From NCBI GenBank assembly GCA_045634085.1, contig JAZQZM010000077.1:1-64000 (forward strand): DNA of 64,000 nt, given 5' to 3'. Position 1 is the first letter of the stretch, and each line of letters begins with the position of its first letter. Origin of the DNA: HGM04593 sp045634085 (GTDB taxonomy: Bacteria; Bacteroidota; Bacteroidia; Bacteroidales; Bacteroidaceae). A model generated the notes under the pieces. That model searched no databases and was not told the origin of the DNA. It worked only from the letters and a program-made list of their open reading frames with translations. The position numbers and the translations under genes were made by a program. This document shows positions 1 to 8,277 of this stretch, in pieces.

Positions 1-1
1 T

Positions 2-328
2 ACAAACGACTTGACACAGATGACCTTCGGTTACTCTCGTGACGACGTTAACTCATTCTTGCCAATCTACCTCCGCAAGAAGATTTTGAAGAACGACCCA
101 TTCCAGGTTCTCGACCAGACAGGTGTTGGCCAGCTCGTTGAGATGGCAACCAAGAAGGGCCGTGGCGTTAACCCAGACCTCAAGTGCGGTATCTGCGGTG
201 AGCACGGCGGTGAGCCTGAGTCAGTGAAGTTCTGCCACAGAGTAGGTTTGAACTACGTTTCTTGTTCTCCATTCCGTGTACCTATCGCACGTCTTGCTGC
301 TGCTCAGGCTGCAATCGAGGAGATGTAA
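2..328 (+). CDS. ppdK: Pyruvate, phosphate dikinase, C-terminal part (cut by window edge)
   Basis: This is the last ~108 codons of pyruvate, phosphate dikinase, which interconverts pyruvate + ATP + Pi and PEP + AMP + PPi in the cytoplasm. The reading frame is open to the window edge and reads TNDLTQMTFGYSRDD, the conserved PEP/pyruvate-binding segment of the C-terminal TIM-barrel domain. It is followed by CGICGEHGGEP, which contains the catalytic cysteine region, and by the typical ending SCSPFRVPIARLAAAQA. The TTG at position 11 is internal and is not a start. A strong hairpin terminator follows 27 bases after the stop. The identification is secure; the 5' part lies outside the window. Confidence 0.96.
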   Translation, partial: TNDLTQMTFGYSRDDVNSFLPIYLRKKILKNDPFQVLDQTGVGQLVEMATKKGRGVNPDLKCGICGEHGGEPESVKFCHRVGLNYVSCSPFRVPIARLAAAQAAIEEM

Positions 329-355
329 GAAATCATCACTCATAAATAACTTCAA

Positions 356-389
356 GAGGCCGGTTCAAAAGTATTTTTGATCCGGCCTC
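356..389 (+). terminator. Intrinsic terminator after ppdK
   Basis: Arms GAGGCCGG and CCGGCCTC flank a partly paired TTCAAAAGTATTTTTGA core and are followed by CATTTGTT. It lies directly downstream of the ppdK stop. The apex contains CAAAAG, as in several other terminators of this window. The repeat element at 397 begins 7 bases after the hairpin. Confidence 0.8.
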
Positions 390-396
390 ATTTGTT

Positions 397-517
397 GAGG
401 TTTGAATAAAAAGAGCTATTTTTAGGCTCGCGAAGGCTCTAAAACCGCAGTTTACTTGAAGTAAATAAGGATTTTGGAGGCAAGCGTAACAACAAAAGAG
501 CCTTTTTAGTCAACCTC
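397..517 (+). repeat. Interspersed inverted-repeat element, copy A (121 bp)
   Basis: The left end GAGGTTTGAATAAAAAGAGC and the right end GAGCCTTTTTAGTCAACCTC are imperfect inverted repeats of about 20 bp. The interior carries a small hairpin (GTTTACTT..AAGTAAAT) and the block TTTTGGAGGCAAGCGTAACA. Related copies lie at 24990-25107 and 45735-45935, each just after a hairpin terminator and in the same orientation. There is no ORF inside. It resembles a MITE or a structured intergenic repeat; no transposase of matching type is visible. Confidence 0.75.
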
Positions 518-658
518 CTTACTTTTATAACAATGCAGAATTACCACAATTGTCAGACTGAGTGTAAAGAGGTATCTATTTTCACTGTGGTTCTGACATC
601 CAAAACTTTCTGAGATTTTGCAAGCGTTCGTAATAAATCTCAAGCAAATTGGGTTTAA

Positions 659-781
659 CTCGTTCTGTTGCAAATCAACTTTACAAATCACCTTATATAT
701 AATAGCCTTTCCGGCTACCTGCCATGCATTGAAGAGATTGAATCAGCATTGCAGCAACTAACAGAAAGAGAGTTGCAATAA
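659..781 (+). pseudogene. Possible 3' remnant of a lost gene
   Basis: An open frame without a start codon ends at a TAA at 779-781. Its last ~30 codons look protein-like (YNSLSGYLPCIEEIESAL, then QQLTERELQ), with a helical, charged C-terminus unlike random intergenic translation. Upstream it is closed by a TAA at 656-658. I do not recognise a family. The rest of 518-802 shows nothing I can assign. This could be chance. Confidence 0.15.
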
Positions 782-802
782 ATGAAAAACATAAAAACGC
801 TG

Positions 803-1489
803 TTACAGTTTAACAACGTCAAGGACCTCGAGCACACCTTTGGTCGAGACTTTGAAACGCACATCATAGCCACCGAAAGGCATTCCATAGATTCTCTCGG
901 GGTCATCATGATACTGTGGACGCGGGTCAAGTTCAAGCACCTTGAGCAAAGCCTCAGAGTCCTTGTCACAGAACATTTTACGGAGTCTATATGGAAATAC
1001 CACATCTAGTTTCTGCCATCTGTTGCTGTCGACAAAACCACTGCGCACAGCCGGGTGCGAGTCGGAATACTCGACATATGGCTTAATGTCATATATCGGA
1101 GTCCCGTCAACTAGGTCGGCGCCTCCCACAAGCAGTACCAAGCCGTCTGCACCACCTTCTACCCCCAGCAATCGTACCGAAGAGAGCCCCAACGGGTTAG
1201 GGCGGAATGGCGAACGTGTTGCAAACACTCCCATATACTCATTGCCCCCGAGCAATGGCGGGCGCACAAGCGGTGACCACGATGCACCGTCCTTTCTCTC
1301 ATTCAATGAAAAGCCCCATATAAGCCACAGATAGTCAAAACCCACAATGCCACGCAGTGCATCGGCATTCCGGTACTCCGGCACAAACACAATCTTCCCC
1401 GTCAGTTCAGGCACAAGCCCGCTTTGCCTCGGGACCCCGAACTTGGTGGGGAGCAATGAATGGTAATATGCAACGGGTTCTATGTTCAT
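803..1489 (-). CDS. trmO: tRNA (N6-threonylcarbamoyladenosine(37)-N6)-methyltransferase TrmO
   Basis: TrmO (TsaA/YaeB, UPF0066) uses SAM to methylate t6A37 of tRNA-Thr and improves decoding. The 228-aa product has the family hallmarks: an N-terminal beta-barrel SAM-binding domain with GKIVFVPEYRNADALRGI, then GFDYLWLIWGFS, and the signature ATRSPFRPNPLGLSSVRLL at about residues 90-108. It continues with LVDGTPIYDIKPYVEYSD and a C-terminal extension present in the longer family members. The start is taken at the ATG at 1489; a TTG three codons upstream is also in frame. A possible -7 box (TATCTTAG on the minus strand, 1511-1518) lies just upstream. The gene stands alone, divergent from the DUF4468 gene. 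Confidence 0.93.
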   Translation of the reverse strand: MNIEPVAYYHSLLPTKFGVPRQSGLVPELTGKIVFVPEYRNADALRGIVGFDYLWLIWGFSLNERKDGASWSPLVRPPLLGGNEYMGVFATRSPFRPNPLGLSSVRLLGVEGGADGLVLLVGGADLVDGTPIYDIKPYVEYSDSHPAVRSGFVDSNRWQKLDVVFPYRLRKMFCDKDSEALLKVLELDPRPQYHDDPERIYGMPFGGYDVRFKVSTKGVLEVLDVVKL

Positions 1490-1655
1490 GGCATACAATC
1501 TTACAATGTGCTAAGATATACAAAAAGAAGGTATGCCAGGCATATTTGTCACAAAAAAGAGGTAATTTAGCGGTAGCAGAGGAAATGACATCGACTGTAA
1601 GACAAAAGAGCCGGCGGCATATGGCCAAGAGACAGAAAGTTGACGGCTGGCAATC

Positions 1656-1686
1656 TTGTTTTCTTATCAGTTTTGTATTATCTTCG
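1656..1686 (+). promoter_or_regulatory. Bacteroidetes-type promoter for the 1724 gene cluster
   Basis: TTG at 1656-1658 and TATCTTCG at 1679-1686 are separated by 20 bases. This fits the -33 (TTTG) and -7 (TAnnTTTG) elements of Bacteroidetes primary-sigma promoters. The ATG follows about 37 bases later. Confidence 0.55.
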
Positions 1687-1723
1687 CACAAAATATTTTT
1701 ATTGAAAATAAAAAAAGGAAAAG

Positions 1724-2317
1724 ATGAAAAGAGTACTGTTTCTCATAATGCTCATATTGGTTACCGGCACAGCATCGGCACAGATTTTCAAGAAAAAGAG
1801 CAAGGTTGTTGAACCACAATATCAGACAGGCGCTGTTACTGTAACGAACGGCAAGATAGCCTTTGATGAGTTCATTGCAGCCGAAGGCATGACATCTTCC
1901 GAAATTGAAGAAAAGGTAAACAGTTGGATTACACGCCGCTTTGTGGAGCCAACAGTAATATCGGCAAAACGCTACGAAAGCGAGCAGCCCAATACAACAA
2001 TATTGAAGGCAGAGGAATACATCGTGTTCAAGAACACATTCCTTGTGCTTAGCCGTGCAAGAATATACTATTACCTGACAATCACTGCCGAGGATGGCGG
2101 TTGCCGGTTCAACATGTCGCGCATCACATACTGGTACGACGATGAGGATGACAAGGGAGGCATACACATGAAAGCCGAGAACTGGATTACCGATGAGATG
2201 GCCTTTGACAAGGATGGAAGCCTCAAGAAGTTTGAGGGCAAGTTCCGTCGCAAGACCATTGACCTGAAGAATCAGCTGGTTGATGAACTGAAGAAAGAAC
2301 TGACACCTGAGAAGTAA
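1724..2317 (+). CDS. Exported DUF4468 domain protein
   Basis: A 197-aa protein with a clear signal peptide (MKRVLFLIMLILVTGTASA, cleavage near residue 19). The mature part begins QIFKKKSK and contains a DUF4468 beta domain with bound-looking helix (AFDEFIAAEGMTSSEIEEKV at its start, then LSRARIYYYLTITAEDGGCRF and ISRITYWYD-like strands). DUF4468 proteins are small periplasmic or envelope proteins of Bacteroidetes with no established function. This gene opens a + strand cluster; its stop overlaps the start of the next gene by one base, so the two are very likely cotranscribed and translationally coupled. The family call rests on the pattern of the central domain. Confidence 0.8.
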   Translation: MKRVLFLIMLILVTGTASAQIFKKKSKVVEPQYQTGAVTVTNGKIAFDEFIAAEGMTSSEIEEKVNSWITRRFVEPTVISAKRYESEQPNTTILKAEEYIVFKNTFLVLSRARIYYYLTITAEDGGCRFNMSRITYWYDDEDDKGGIHMKAENWITDEMAFDKDGSLKKFEGKFRRKTIDLKNQLVDELKKELTPEK

Positions 2318-2487
2318 TGAGAACCGTAGACAAGGCAAGATATATACTCAACGTACTGTTCCTCATAGGAGTGATAGCGACGTTGATTGTAAGAATCACA
2401 ATAGGCGAAGGACCCGCATTCATGTATGTGGGCTTTACGACTTTGGCAATCAAAATTTTTGAGTTCATTCTACGTTTCGTGAACTGA
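2317..2487 (+). CDS. Small membrane protein (56 aa), function unknown
   Basis: A short gene whose ATG overlaps the TAA of the DUF4468 gene (ATGA-like coupling) and which stops 16 bases before the porin gene. The 56-aa product starts MRTVDKARYILNVLFLIGVI and has two hydrophobic helices (about residues 9-25 and 34-52) joined by a short loop around GEGPAF. It ends IFEFILRFVN. Tight spacing on both sides, Bacteroidales-like codon use and two well-formed helices argue that it is real. Similar short hydrophobic proteins sit beside putative porin genes in Bacteroides as far as I recall, but no function is known to me. Confidence 0.7.
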   Translation: MRTVDKARYILNVLFLIGVIATLIVRITIGEGPAFMYVGFTTLAIKIFEFILRFVN

Positions 2488-2503
2488 ACCCGTACAAGCC
2501 CAA

Positions 2504-4579
2504 ATGAAGAGAAATTTACTATACATACTGCTTCTCGTCCTGCCATCAGTCATGCTTGGACAGAATATTCAGCAACACCAGCTTGAGGACGGTGTCAAGA
2601 GTGGCATAGGCAGTGGCGAAGTTTTCAGCCCTTTCAAGCAGACACCAAAGGACTCTACAAAGACCGAGGTAAACGTTCCTAAAGAGATACATCAATGGCG
2701 TGTCAACAGCAGGACGGGTGTCGTATGCCCCATTGATGCCGACACCATGCAGTACTGGTTCCAGAACCAGCACCTGACCGAGGGACAGAACAGCGAATAC
2801 AATTTCCTTGGCAACATGGGAACTCCGCGTATGTCAAGGATATTCTTCAACCGCCCTACAGAGACAGCATATGACTTTATGCAGCCATATGACTATTTCT
2901 TCACACGCCCCGACGAATTCATATTTACCGATACGAAATCGCCATACACCAACCTTACCTACCACTCATCGGGCAACAAGGTTGACGGTGATGACCGTTT
3001 CAGGGCATACTTTACGACGAATGCCGGCAAACACTTCGGCATAGGTTTCCTTTTTGACTATCTGTACGCACGTGGCCGATATGACAACCAGGCAAGTTCG
3101 CAGATGAACTTCTCACTCTTCTCGTTCTACAGAAGCGACCGCTACAACTATAATCTGTTGGCAAGCCGCTATCACATGAAGCAGGCCGAGAACGGAGGTA
3201 TCACTGATGACCGTTACATTACCAGACCTGAGGAGACCGACGGCTCAAACAGCCATTTCGGGACCGCTGACATTCCTGTAAAGCTTGAAGAGGCATGGAA
3301 CCGCAATGAGGTCTACACACTGTTCTTCACCCACAACTACAACATGGGTTTCCAACGCGAGACGAAATATCTTGACAGTTCTGCTGCCGACAGCATTGTG
3401 AACGAGTTCGTAAGGGTTGCAAGAATTACACACACAGCCGACATTACAAGCGACAGGCGCGAATTCATAAACTACAGGATGCCTACAGGCTACTATGCCG
3501 ACACATTCCTGCCTAATGACTCCACCGACGGTACAAGATTCTTTGACATGAAGAACCGTCTTTCACTCTCTTTGTGCGAGGGGTTCAGCAAATGGGCATT
3601 CGCTGACATAACAGCATTCGTGCAACACAGATACAGCCATTACAGCCTGCCCGACACTATTGCGGCCGGCGGAATGGAATACCGTAAGAAGTACAACGAA
3701 CACATCCTGTCAGTGGGCGGTTCAATATCAAGCAACCGTTGGAAACATTTCCGTTACCATATAGAGGGCGAGACTGCAATAAATGGAGACGAAATAGGTA
3801 CATTCTCACTTGAGGGCAATCTTGAATTCGACTTCAAGCTATGGGACAGGGATGTCATCCTCAAGGCACACTCGTTCATGAAGAACAACCGCCCGTCGTT
3901 CTACTACAGACACTACCACAGCGAGCATTACTGGTGGGACAATGACAACCTTGACAAGGAGTTCAAGACCCGTATCGGTGGCGAACTGCACATTCCGTCA
4001 TGGAGAACAAGGCTTAGCGCTGGTATTGAGAACATAAAGAACTACACCTACATTGCAAACAATGCCGTTGAGACAACATCCGGCCGTTACCTTAACCGTT
4101 TCACCGTAGCACAGGAAAACGAGAACATCCAGGTGTTCACAGCAACATTGAAGCAGGACTTCACTGCCGGAATATTCAACCTGAATACAGAGGTCACATA
4201 CCAGAACAGCAGCAACAAGACAGTTCTTCCGTTGCCCGAGTTGAATGTCTATGCCAACATGTTCATCAAGTTCAGGATAGCAAAGGTGTTGAATACAGAA
4301 CTCGGTGCCGATGTCATATATTTCACGGAATATTATGCTCCCGACTACTCTCCGGCACTGGGACAGTTCGTTCAGCAGAACCAGGCAGACAAGGTTGCAA
4401 TAGGCAACTACCCCATTGCAAGCGTATATGCCAACTTCCTTCTCAAGCAGACACGTTTCTACGTGAAATATTACCACGTAAACGAGGGTATAGGAAACAA
4501 GAAGCACTTCCTTGTACCGCATTACCCCACAACAAAAGGCGTACTGTGGTTTGGACTGTCATGGAACTTCTATAACTGA
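2504..4579 (+). CDS. Putative porin (Porin_10-like outer-membrane beta-barrel)
   Basis: A 691-aa exported protein with signal peptide MKRNLLYILLLVLPSVMLGQ. After a linker (VPKEIHQWRVNSRTGVVCPIDADTMQYWFQN, here cut for length: residues ~59-89) it carries the stretch FLGNMGTPRMSRIFFNRP, typical of the Bacteroidetes 'putative porin' family. The rest is a long series of aromatic-rich amphipathic strands ending in TKGVLWFGLSWNFYN; the terminal aromatic residue is usual for barrel insertion. The size (~690 aa) matches the family. It probably forms an outer-membrane channel; the substrate is unknown. It belongs to the 1724-6666 cluster. Confidence 0.85.
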   Translation: MKRNLLYILLLVLPSVMLGQNIQQHQLEDGVKSGIGSGEVFSPFKQTPKDSTKTEVNVPKEIHQWRVNSRTGVVCPIDADTMQYWFQNQHLTEGQNSEYNFLGNMGTPRMSRIFFNRPTETAYDFMQPYDYFFTRPDEFIFTDTKSPYTNLTYHSSGNKVDGDDRFRAYFTTNAGKHFGIGFLFDYLYARGRYDNQASSQMNFSLFSFYRSDRYNYNLLASRYHMKQAENGGITDDRYITRPEETDGSNSHFGTADIPVKLEEAWNRNEVYTLFFTHNYNMGFQRETKYLDSSAADSIVNEFVRVARITHTADITSDRREFINYRMPTGYYADTFLPNDSTDGTRFFDMKNRLSLSLCEGFSKWAFADITAFVQHRYSHYSLPDTIAAGGMEYRKKYNEHILSVGGSISSNRWKHFRYHIEGETAINGDEIGTFSLEGNLEFDFKLWDRDVILKAHSFMKNNRPSFYYRHYHSEHYWWDNDNLDKEFKTRIGGELHIPSWRTRLSAGIENIKNYTYIANNAVETTSGRYLNRFTVAQENENIQVFTATLKQDFTAGIFNLNTEVTYQNSSNKTVLPLPELNVYANMFIKFRIAKVLNTELGADVIYFTEYYAPDYSPALGQFVQQNQADKVAIGNYPIASVYANFLLKQTRFYVKYYHVNEGIGNKKHFLVPHYPTTKGVLWFGLSWNFYN

Positions 4580-4585
4580 TAAAGC

Positions 4586-5566
4586 ATGAAGAGTACCATC
4601 AAATGGGGTTTTATTGGCTGCGGCGAGGCTACTGAGAAGAAAAGTGGCCCGGCATTTGCCATGGTGAAGGATTCTGAGGTCGTTGCCGTAATGGGACGCG
4701 ACAAAGAGAAGACCCGCGAGTATGCCAAACGCCATAACATACCACACTACTACACCGATGCCCAAGCACTCATAGATGACCAGGAGGTGAATGCCATATA
4801 CATTGCAACTCCCCCGTCATCACATGCCACATATGCCATAATGTCCATGAAAGCCGGCAAGCCGGTATACGTGGAGAAACCGCTGGCAGCAAGTTACGAG
4901 GACTGTGCACGCATAAACAGGATTTCGCGCGAGACTGGAGTACCATGCTTTGTCGCATACTACCGCCGATATCTGCCCTACTTCCAGAAAGTAAGGGAAC
5001 TGTTGCCCGAGATTGGCAACGTCCTTAACGTACAGATACGTTTCTCGGTACCGCCGCGTGACATGGATTACAACCGCGATAACCTGCCATGGCGAGTAAT
5101 ACCAGACATTGCCGGCGGAGGATACTTCTACGACCTTGCACCCCACCAGATTGACCTGCTCCAAGAGATGTTCGGCTGCATTCTGCATGCCGAAGGATAT
5201 GCAGCCAACCGTGGAGGACTATACAAGGCCGAGGATACCGTAAGTGCCTGCTTCAAGTTCGAAAGCGGCATACCCGGTTCGGGTTCATGGTGTTTCGTTT
5301 CAGATGAATCATCAAAGGAGGATCATATCGAGATTTTCGGAAGCCGTGGAACAATAAAATTCTCGGTATTCACATTCGAGCCCATCGAGCTTCGCAACGA
5401 GAACGGTACAAAGAGTTTCACTGTACCCAATCCCACATACGTACAGCTTCCACTAATCAGGAATATTGTAGAACATCTGCTGCATAAGGGCAACTGCACA
5501 TGCGACAGCATAAGCGCAACACCCACAAACTGGGTTCTTGACAAGATTCTGGGCAAGATAATATAA
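4586..5566 (+). CDS. Gfo/Idh/MocA family NAD(P)-dependent oxidoreductase
   Basis: A 326-aa cytoplasmic enzyme. The N-terminal Rossmann fold shows WGFIGCGEAT at residues 7-16 and a parallel strand VVAVMGRDKEK. The conserved EKP motif of the family (KPVYVEKPLAASYEDC) lies at about residues 92-107. The C-terminal alpha/beta domain contains the GGGYFYDLAPHQIDLL stretch that carries the usual catalytic DxxxH-type pair (D and H of DLAPHQID). The family oxidises or epimerises sugars, inositols and similar polyols; the substrate cannot be told from the sequence. It starts 6 bases after the porin stop, so it is in the same operon. Confidence 0.9.
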   Translation: MKSTIKWGFIGCGEATEKKSGPAFAMVKDSEVVAVMGRDKEKTREYAKRHNIPHYYTDAQALIDDQEVNAIYIATPPSSHATYAIMSMKAGKPVYVEKPLAASYEDCARINRISRETGVPCFVAYYRRYLPYFQKVRELLPEIGNVLNVQIRFSVPPRDMDYNRDNLPWRVIPDIAGGGYFYDLAPHQIDLLQEMFGCILHAEGYAANRGGLYKAEDTVSACFKFESGIPGSGSWCFVSDESSKEDHIEIFGSRGTIKFSVFTFEPIELRNENGTKSFTVPNPTYVQLPLIRNIVEHLLHKGNCTCDSISATPTNWVLDKILGKII

Positions 5567-5601
5567 CTTCTATGCTATTGCAATGTATGAAAGCATCAGC
5601 A

Positions 5602-6666
5602 ATGTACAGGACCATTATCCGCTACGTGATGACTGCAGTCATTGCAATCGTCGCCGCCATGCCGTCTGCAGCACAGGAAGGCAACAGACACGTCGACTCC
5701 ATTTCCGATTTAATTATAGAGGGTCTAAAAGGTACCGAATCTTTCATCGAGAACACACTCGACAGCAAGGACAGCGTATACATATCGCCCAACCTCTATA
5801 ATATGACCATAATGCCACAGTACTCGTACTGTTACGACTATTACCGTTTTTCATCGGTAGATTCGGAGCAAAGCATCACCCTTTCACCCGGCAGCAGCCA
5901 CAAGATAGGTATGTACATAGGTTGGCGATGGATATTCCTGGGATACAGTTTTGACGTAAGCAGCAACAGGCCACTGAGTGATTTCAACTTCAGTTTCTAC
6001 ACGTCGGCCATAGGCATAGACCTGTTCTACCGCAAGAGGGACAACGGATATCGCATACGCAGGCTGAACGGTTTCTACGAGAACGGCAAGAATGAGTTGC
6101 AAAGTTACAACCACAGATTCAACGGACTTACAGTAGAACAGAACGGTGCAAACCTCTATTATATTTTCAACAACGACAAGTTCTCATACCCGGCAGCATA
6201 CAGCCAGTCGACAAACCAGAGAATCAGTGCAGGTTCGTTCATCCTGGGACTATCCTACAACGAGCAGTCATTCTTCTTTGACACCGAAAAGTTCGACACT
6301 CCAATAAGAGAACAGCTTGATGAGAAACTCAAATTCGAGAATGTGAAGTATAAGGACTTCAGCATCAACTTCGGCTATAGCTACAACTGGGTATTCGCCA
6401 AAGACTGTGTTGCAAACATCTCAATGACTCCCGCCATCGGATACAAAAACACCTCGCTGAAGCTACACGACAGCAAGGAGTTCCTGGCAAGCATAAATTT
6501 CGACCTTATAACACGCGCGGCAATAGTATATAACAACAGTAAATACTATGCCGGCGCGTCACTTGTCTCCCATTCCTACTCCTACATCAGAAATTCACTC
6601 TCAATTCTCAACGGATTCGGTGTCGTGAACGTATATTTCGGCGTAAACTTCTGGCGTAGGAAATAA
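5602..6666 (+). CDS. Exported DUF4421 domain protein
   Basis: About 354 aa from the ATG at 5602, which gives a clean signal peptide (MYRTIIRYVMTAVIAIVAAM..AAQ). ATGs at 5572 and 5587 are in frame and possible. The mature protein has YISPNLYNMTIMPQYSYCYDYYRF and later SHKIGMYIGWRWIFLGYSFD, the conserved opening of DUF4421, then alternating aromatic strands (for example FSINFGYSYNWVFAKDC) to a C-terminal YFGVNFWRRK. It is probably an outer-membrane barrel of unknown role. It is the last gene of the 1724-6666 cluster and faces the 6695 gene tail to tail across 28 bases, where CGGAATTCCG could form a weak shared hairpin. Confidence 0.78.
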   Translation: MYRTIIRYVMTAVIAIVAAMPSAAQEGNRHVDSISDLIIEGLKGTESFIENTLDSKDSVYISPNLYNMTIMPQYSYCYDYYRFSSVDSEQSITLSPGSSHKIGMYIGWRWIFLGYSFDVSSNRPLSDFNFSFYTSAIGIDLFYRKRDNGYRIRRLNGFYENGKNELQSYNHRFNGLTVEQNGANLYYIFNNDKFSYPAAYSQSTNQRISAGSFILGLSYNEQSFFFDTEKFDTPIREQLDEKLKFENVKYKDFSINFGYSYNWVFAKDCVANISMTPAIGYKNTSLKLHDSKEFLASINFDLITRAAIVYNNSKYYAGASLVSHSYSYIRNSLSILNGFGVVNVYFGVNFWRRK

Positions 6667-6694
6667 GAATCAACCGGAATTCCGTTTCGGGTTA

Positions 6695-8221
6695 TCAGAA
6701 CCTCATGCCCAGGGTTGCTGTAACCGTATGTTTCGAATACTCCATCCTGGCTGCAGGATTAGGTTCCTGTGGGTCATAATATGGATAGAAGTCCGACTTC
6801 TGGGTATCGAACACGTATGCCATATCAAAGTAGAATGTCTTTCCACGATAACCGCCACCCAATGTGACAGCCTCCTTGCTGTAACGGTTGTTGTAATCGG
6901 TCGCAGTCTCGGTCACCTGCATGTTCAGCATCTCCTTGTATGCATCGGTCTTGAATGGAGCTGTAGAATACAAGTATCCTCCACGCAGAGTCATACCACC
7001 ACCAAGATTAAGTTCGGCACCTATCCTTACAGTGTGCTGTTCCTTGAGGTTGTAGGCAATCTCCTCGTTCTGCCCCTTTGCACTTCCTAAACCAACAAAC
7101 TTGTACTTTGCGGTAGAATAGTCCGTGTACTCATAATCTACGTTCAAAGCCATGAAGGTACCGAATGTATACGAAGCCGAAGCAAGATAACGCCATGGCG
7201 AACTCCACTTGCTCTCACTTTCAAGATGACCGTTGTAGAGGTCATAGTCTCTTGTATCATAGAAATCTCCGAAAGGTCCTTCTATATCGGCATACGAACA
7301 GTTGTTGAGCCTGTACCATGTAGGTGTATGTATGGCAACACCTACTTTGAACGGTGAATAACGGAAAGGCCTCCATATTGCACCAAGTTTGATGTTGTAA
7401 CCACTACCCTCTATGTGTTTATAGTTTCCTATTGAATATATGTCACCGGCATCATCCATCTCATAGTACAGACTATTGATTGTATAATCCACATTGACAA
7501 GCGAAAGCGTTGCACCCCAATAGAACCGGTCGCCGATGTTTGCTGCAAAATTGAAATCGACCTCAGTGGCACCGCCTCTCTCTTCGCTATGGAACTCCAT
7601 ATCTGTAGGCTCATAGATCAGAGAACCATCAGGCCTTGTTATCAGATTACCGTCAGTGTCACCTATATTCGCATATGTTGCGAGCATCGGGAGCCAATAG
7701 TTATACAATTTATCATAATCGTACCGTCCTATCTGTTCCAGTTTGAACTTCCTGGTATCATAAAGTTCTCTTATTGCATACTGCTGGGAATATCCAAACG
7801 CCGGTCCTGCTACTGAAAACTCATTTGCAAGCCCATTCTTGCGGCGATAGCCGATACCGAAATTCAAGTATTTCAAATTACTGAAATCCTCAATCTTGCT
7901 GGCAACAACAGCGCCGAAACTCTCTACATCAAAGATGGTATTGTCACTCTTCACACAGTTTCCGTTGTATGTGGACTTCACATTATTGAATCCCATACTT
8001 CCTGTTATAGAAAAGTCACTGCTACGGTAAATGGCGATTCCGGCAGGGTTACTTCCCATGACTGAAATATCAGCGCCAAGGGCACCCATTGAGCCACCCA
8101 TTGATATATAACGCGATGTACCTGTCAAATCATTCTGCATCAAGGGTGCAATCTCATACATATTCTGGGCGGCCATTCCTGCCGGCAGAATAGACAAAAG
8201 GATATATAACAAGCGTTTCAT
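6695..8221 (-). CDS. FadL/TodX-type outer-membrane transport protein (OMPP1 family)
   Basis: A 508-aa protein from the ATG at 8221, which begins a clean signal peptide (MKRLLYILLSILPAGMAAQ); an in-frame upstream ATG at 8269 would precede it by 16 residues and is unlikely. The mature N-terminus NMYEIAPLMQNDLTGTSRYISMGGSMGALGADISVMGSNPAGIAIYR (residues ~20-66) is the hatch-like start of Bacteroidetes OMPP1/FadL homologues, with the SNPAGI motif. The remainder is beta-barrel strands ending HTVTATLGMRF. FadL relatives take up hydrophobic compounds; here the substrate is unknown. It lies 56 bases after the repeat-rich exported protein gene in the same direction, so the two may be cotranscribed. 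Confidence 0.85.
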   Translation of the reverse strand: MKRLLYILLSILPAGMAAQNMYEIAPLMQNDLTGTSRYISMGGSMGALGADISVMGSNPAGIAIYRSSDFSITGSMGFNNVKSTYNGNCVKSDNTIFDVESFGAVVASKIEDFSNLKYLNFGIGYRRKNGLANEFSVAGPAFGYSQQYAIRELYDTRKFKLEQIGRYDYDKLYNYWLPMLATYANIGDTDGNLITRPDGSLIYEPTDMEFHSEERGGATEVDFNFAANIGDRFYWGATLSLVNVDYTINSLYYEMDDAGDIYSIGNYKHIEGSGYNIKLGAIWRPFRYSPFKVGVAIHTPTWYRLNNCSYADIEGPFGDFYDTRDYDLYNGHLESESKWSSPWRYLASASYTFGTFMALNVDYEYTDYSTAKYKFVGLGSAKGQNEEIAYNLKEQHTVRIGAELNLGGGMTLRGGYLYSTAPFKTDAYKEMLNMQVTETATDYNNRYSKEAVTLGGGYRGKTFYFDMAYVFDTQKSDFYPYYDPQEPNPAARMEYSKHTVTATLGMRF

Positions 8222-8277
8222 AATATATTGTGTGTTTATGTTTTCAAATAGTTCTGTTTCTTGACTCACAAGGCCGC

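Noticed and set aside
506..691. Minus-strand 61-aa frame in the ppdK-trmO gap
   Set aside because: Its stop lies in repeat copy A, it has no promoter and no family features; I see no support for a gene.
942..1334. 130-aa frame opposite trmO
   Set aside because: It is the antisense shadow of the well-supported trmO gene, with a composition typical of such shadows.
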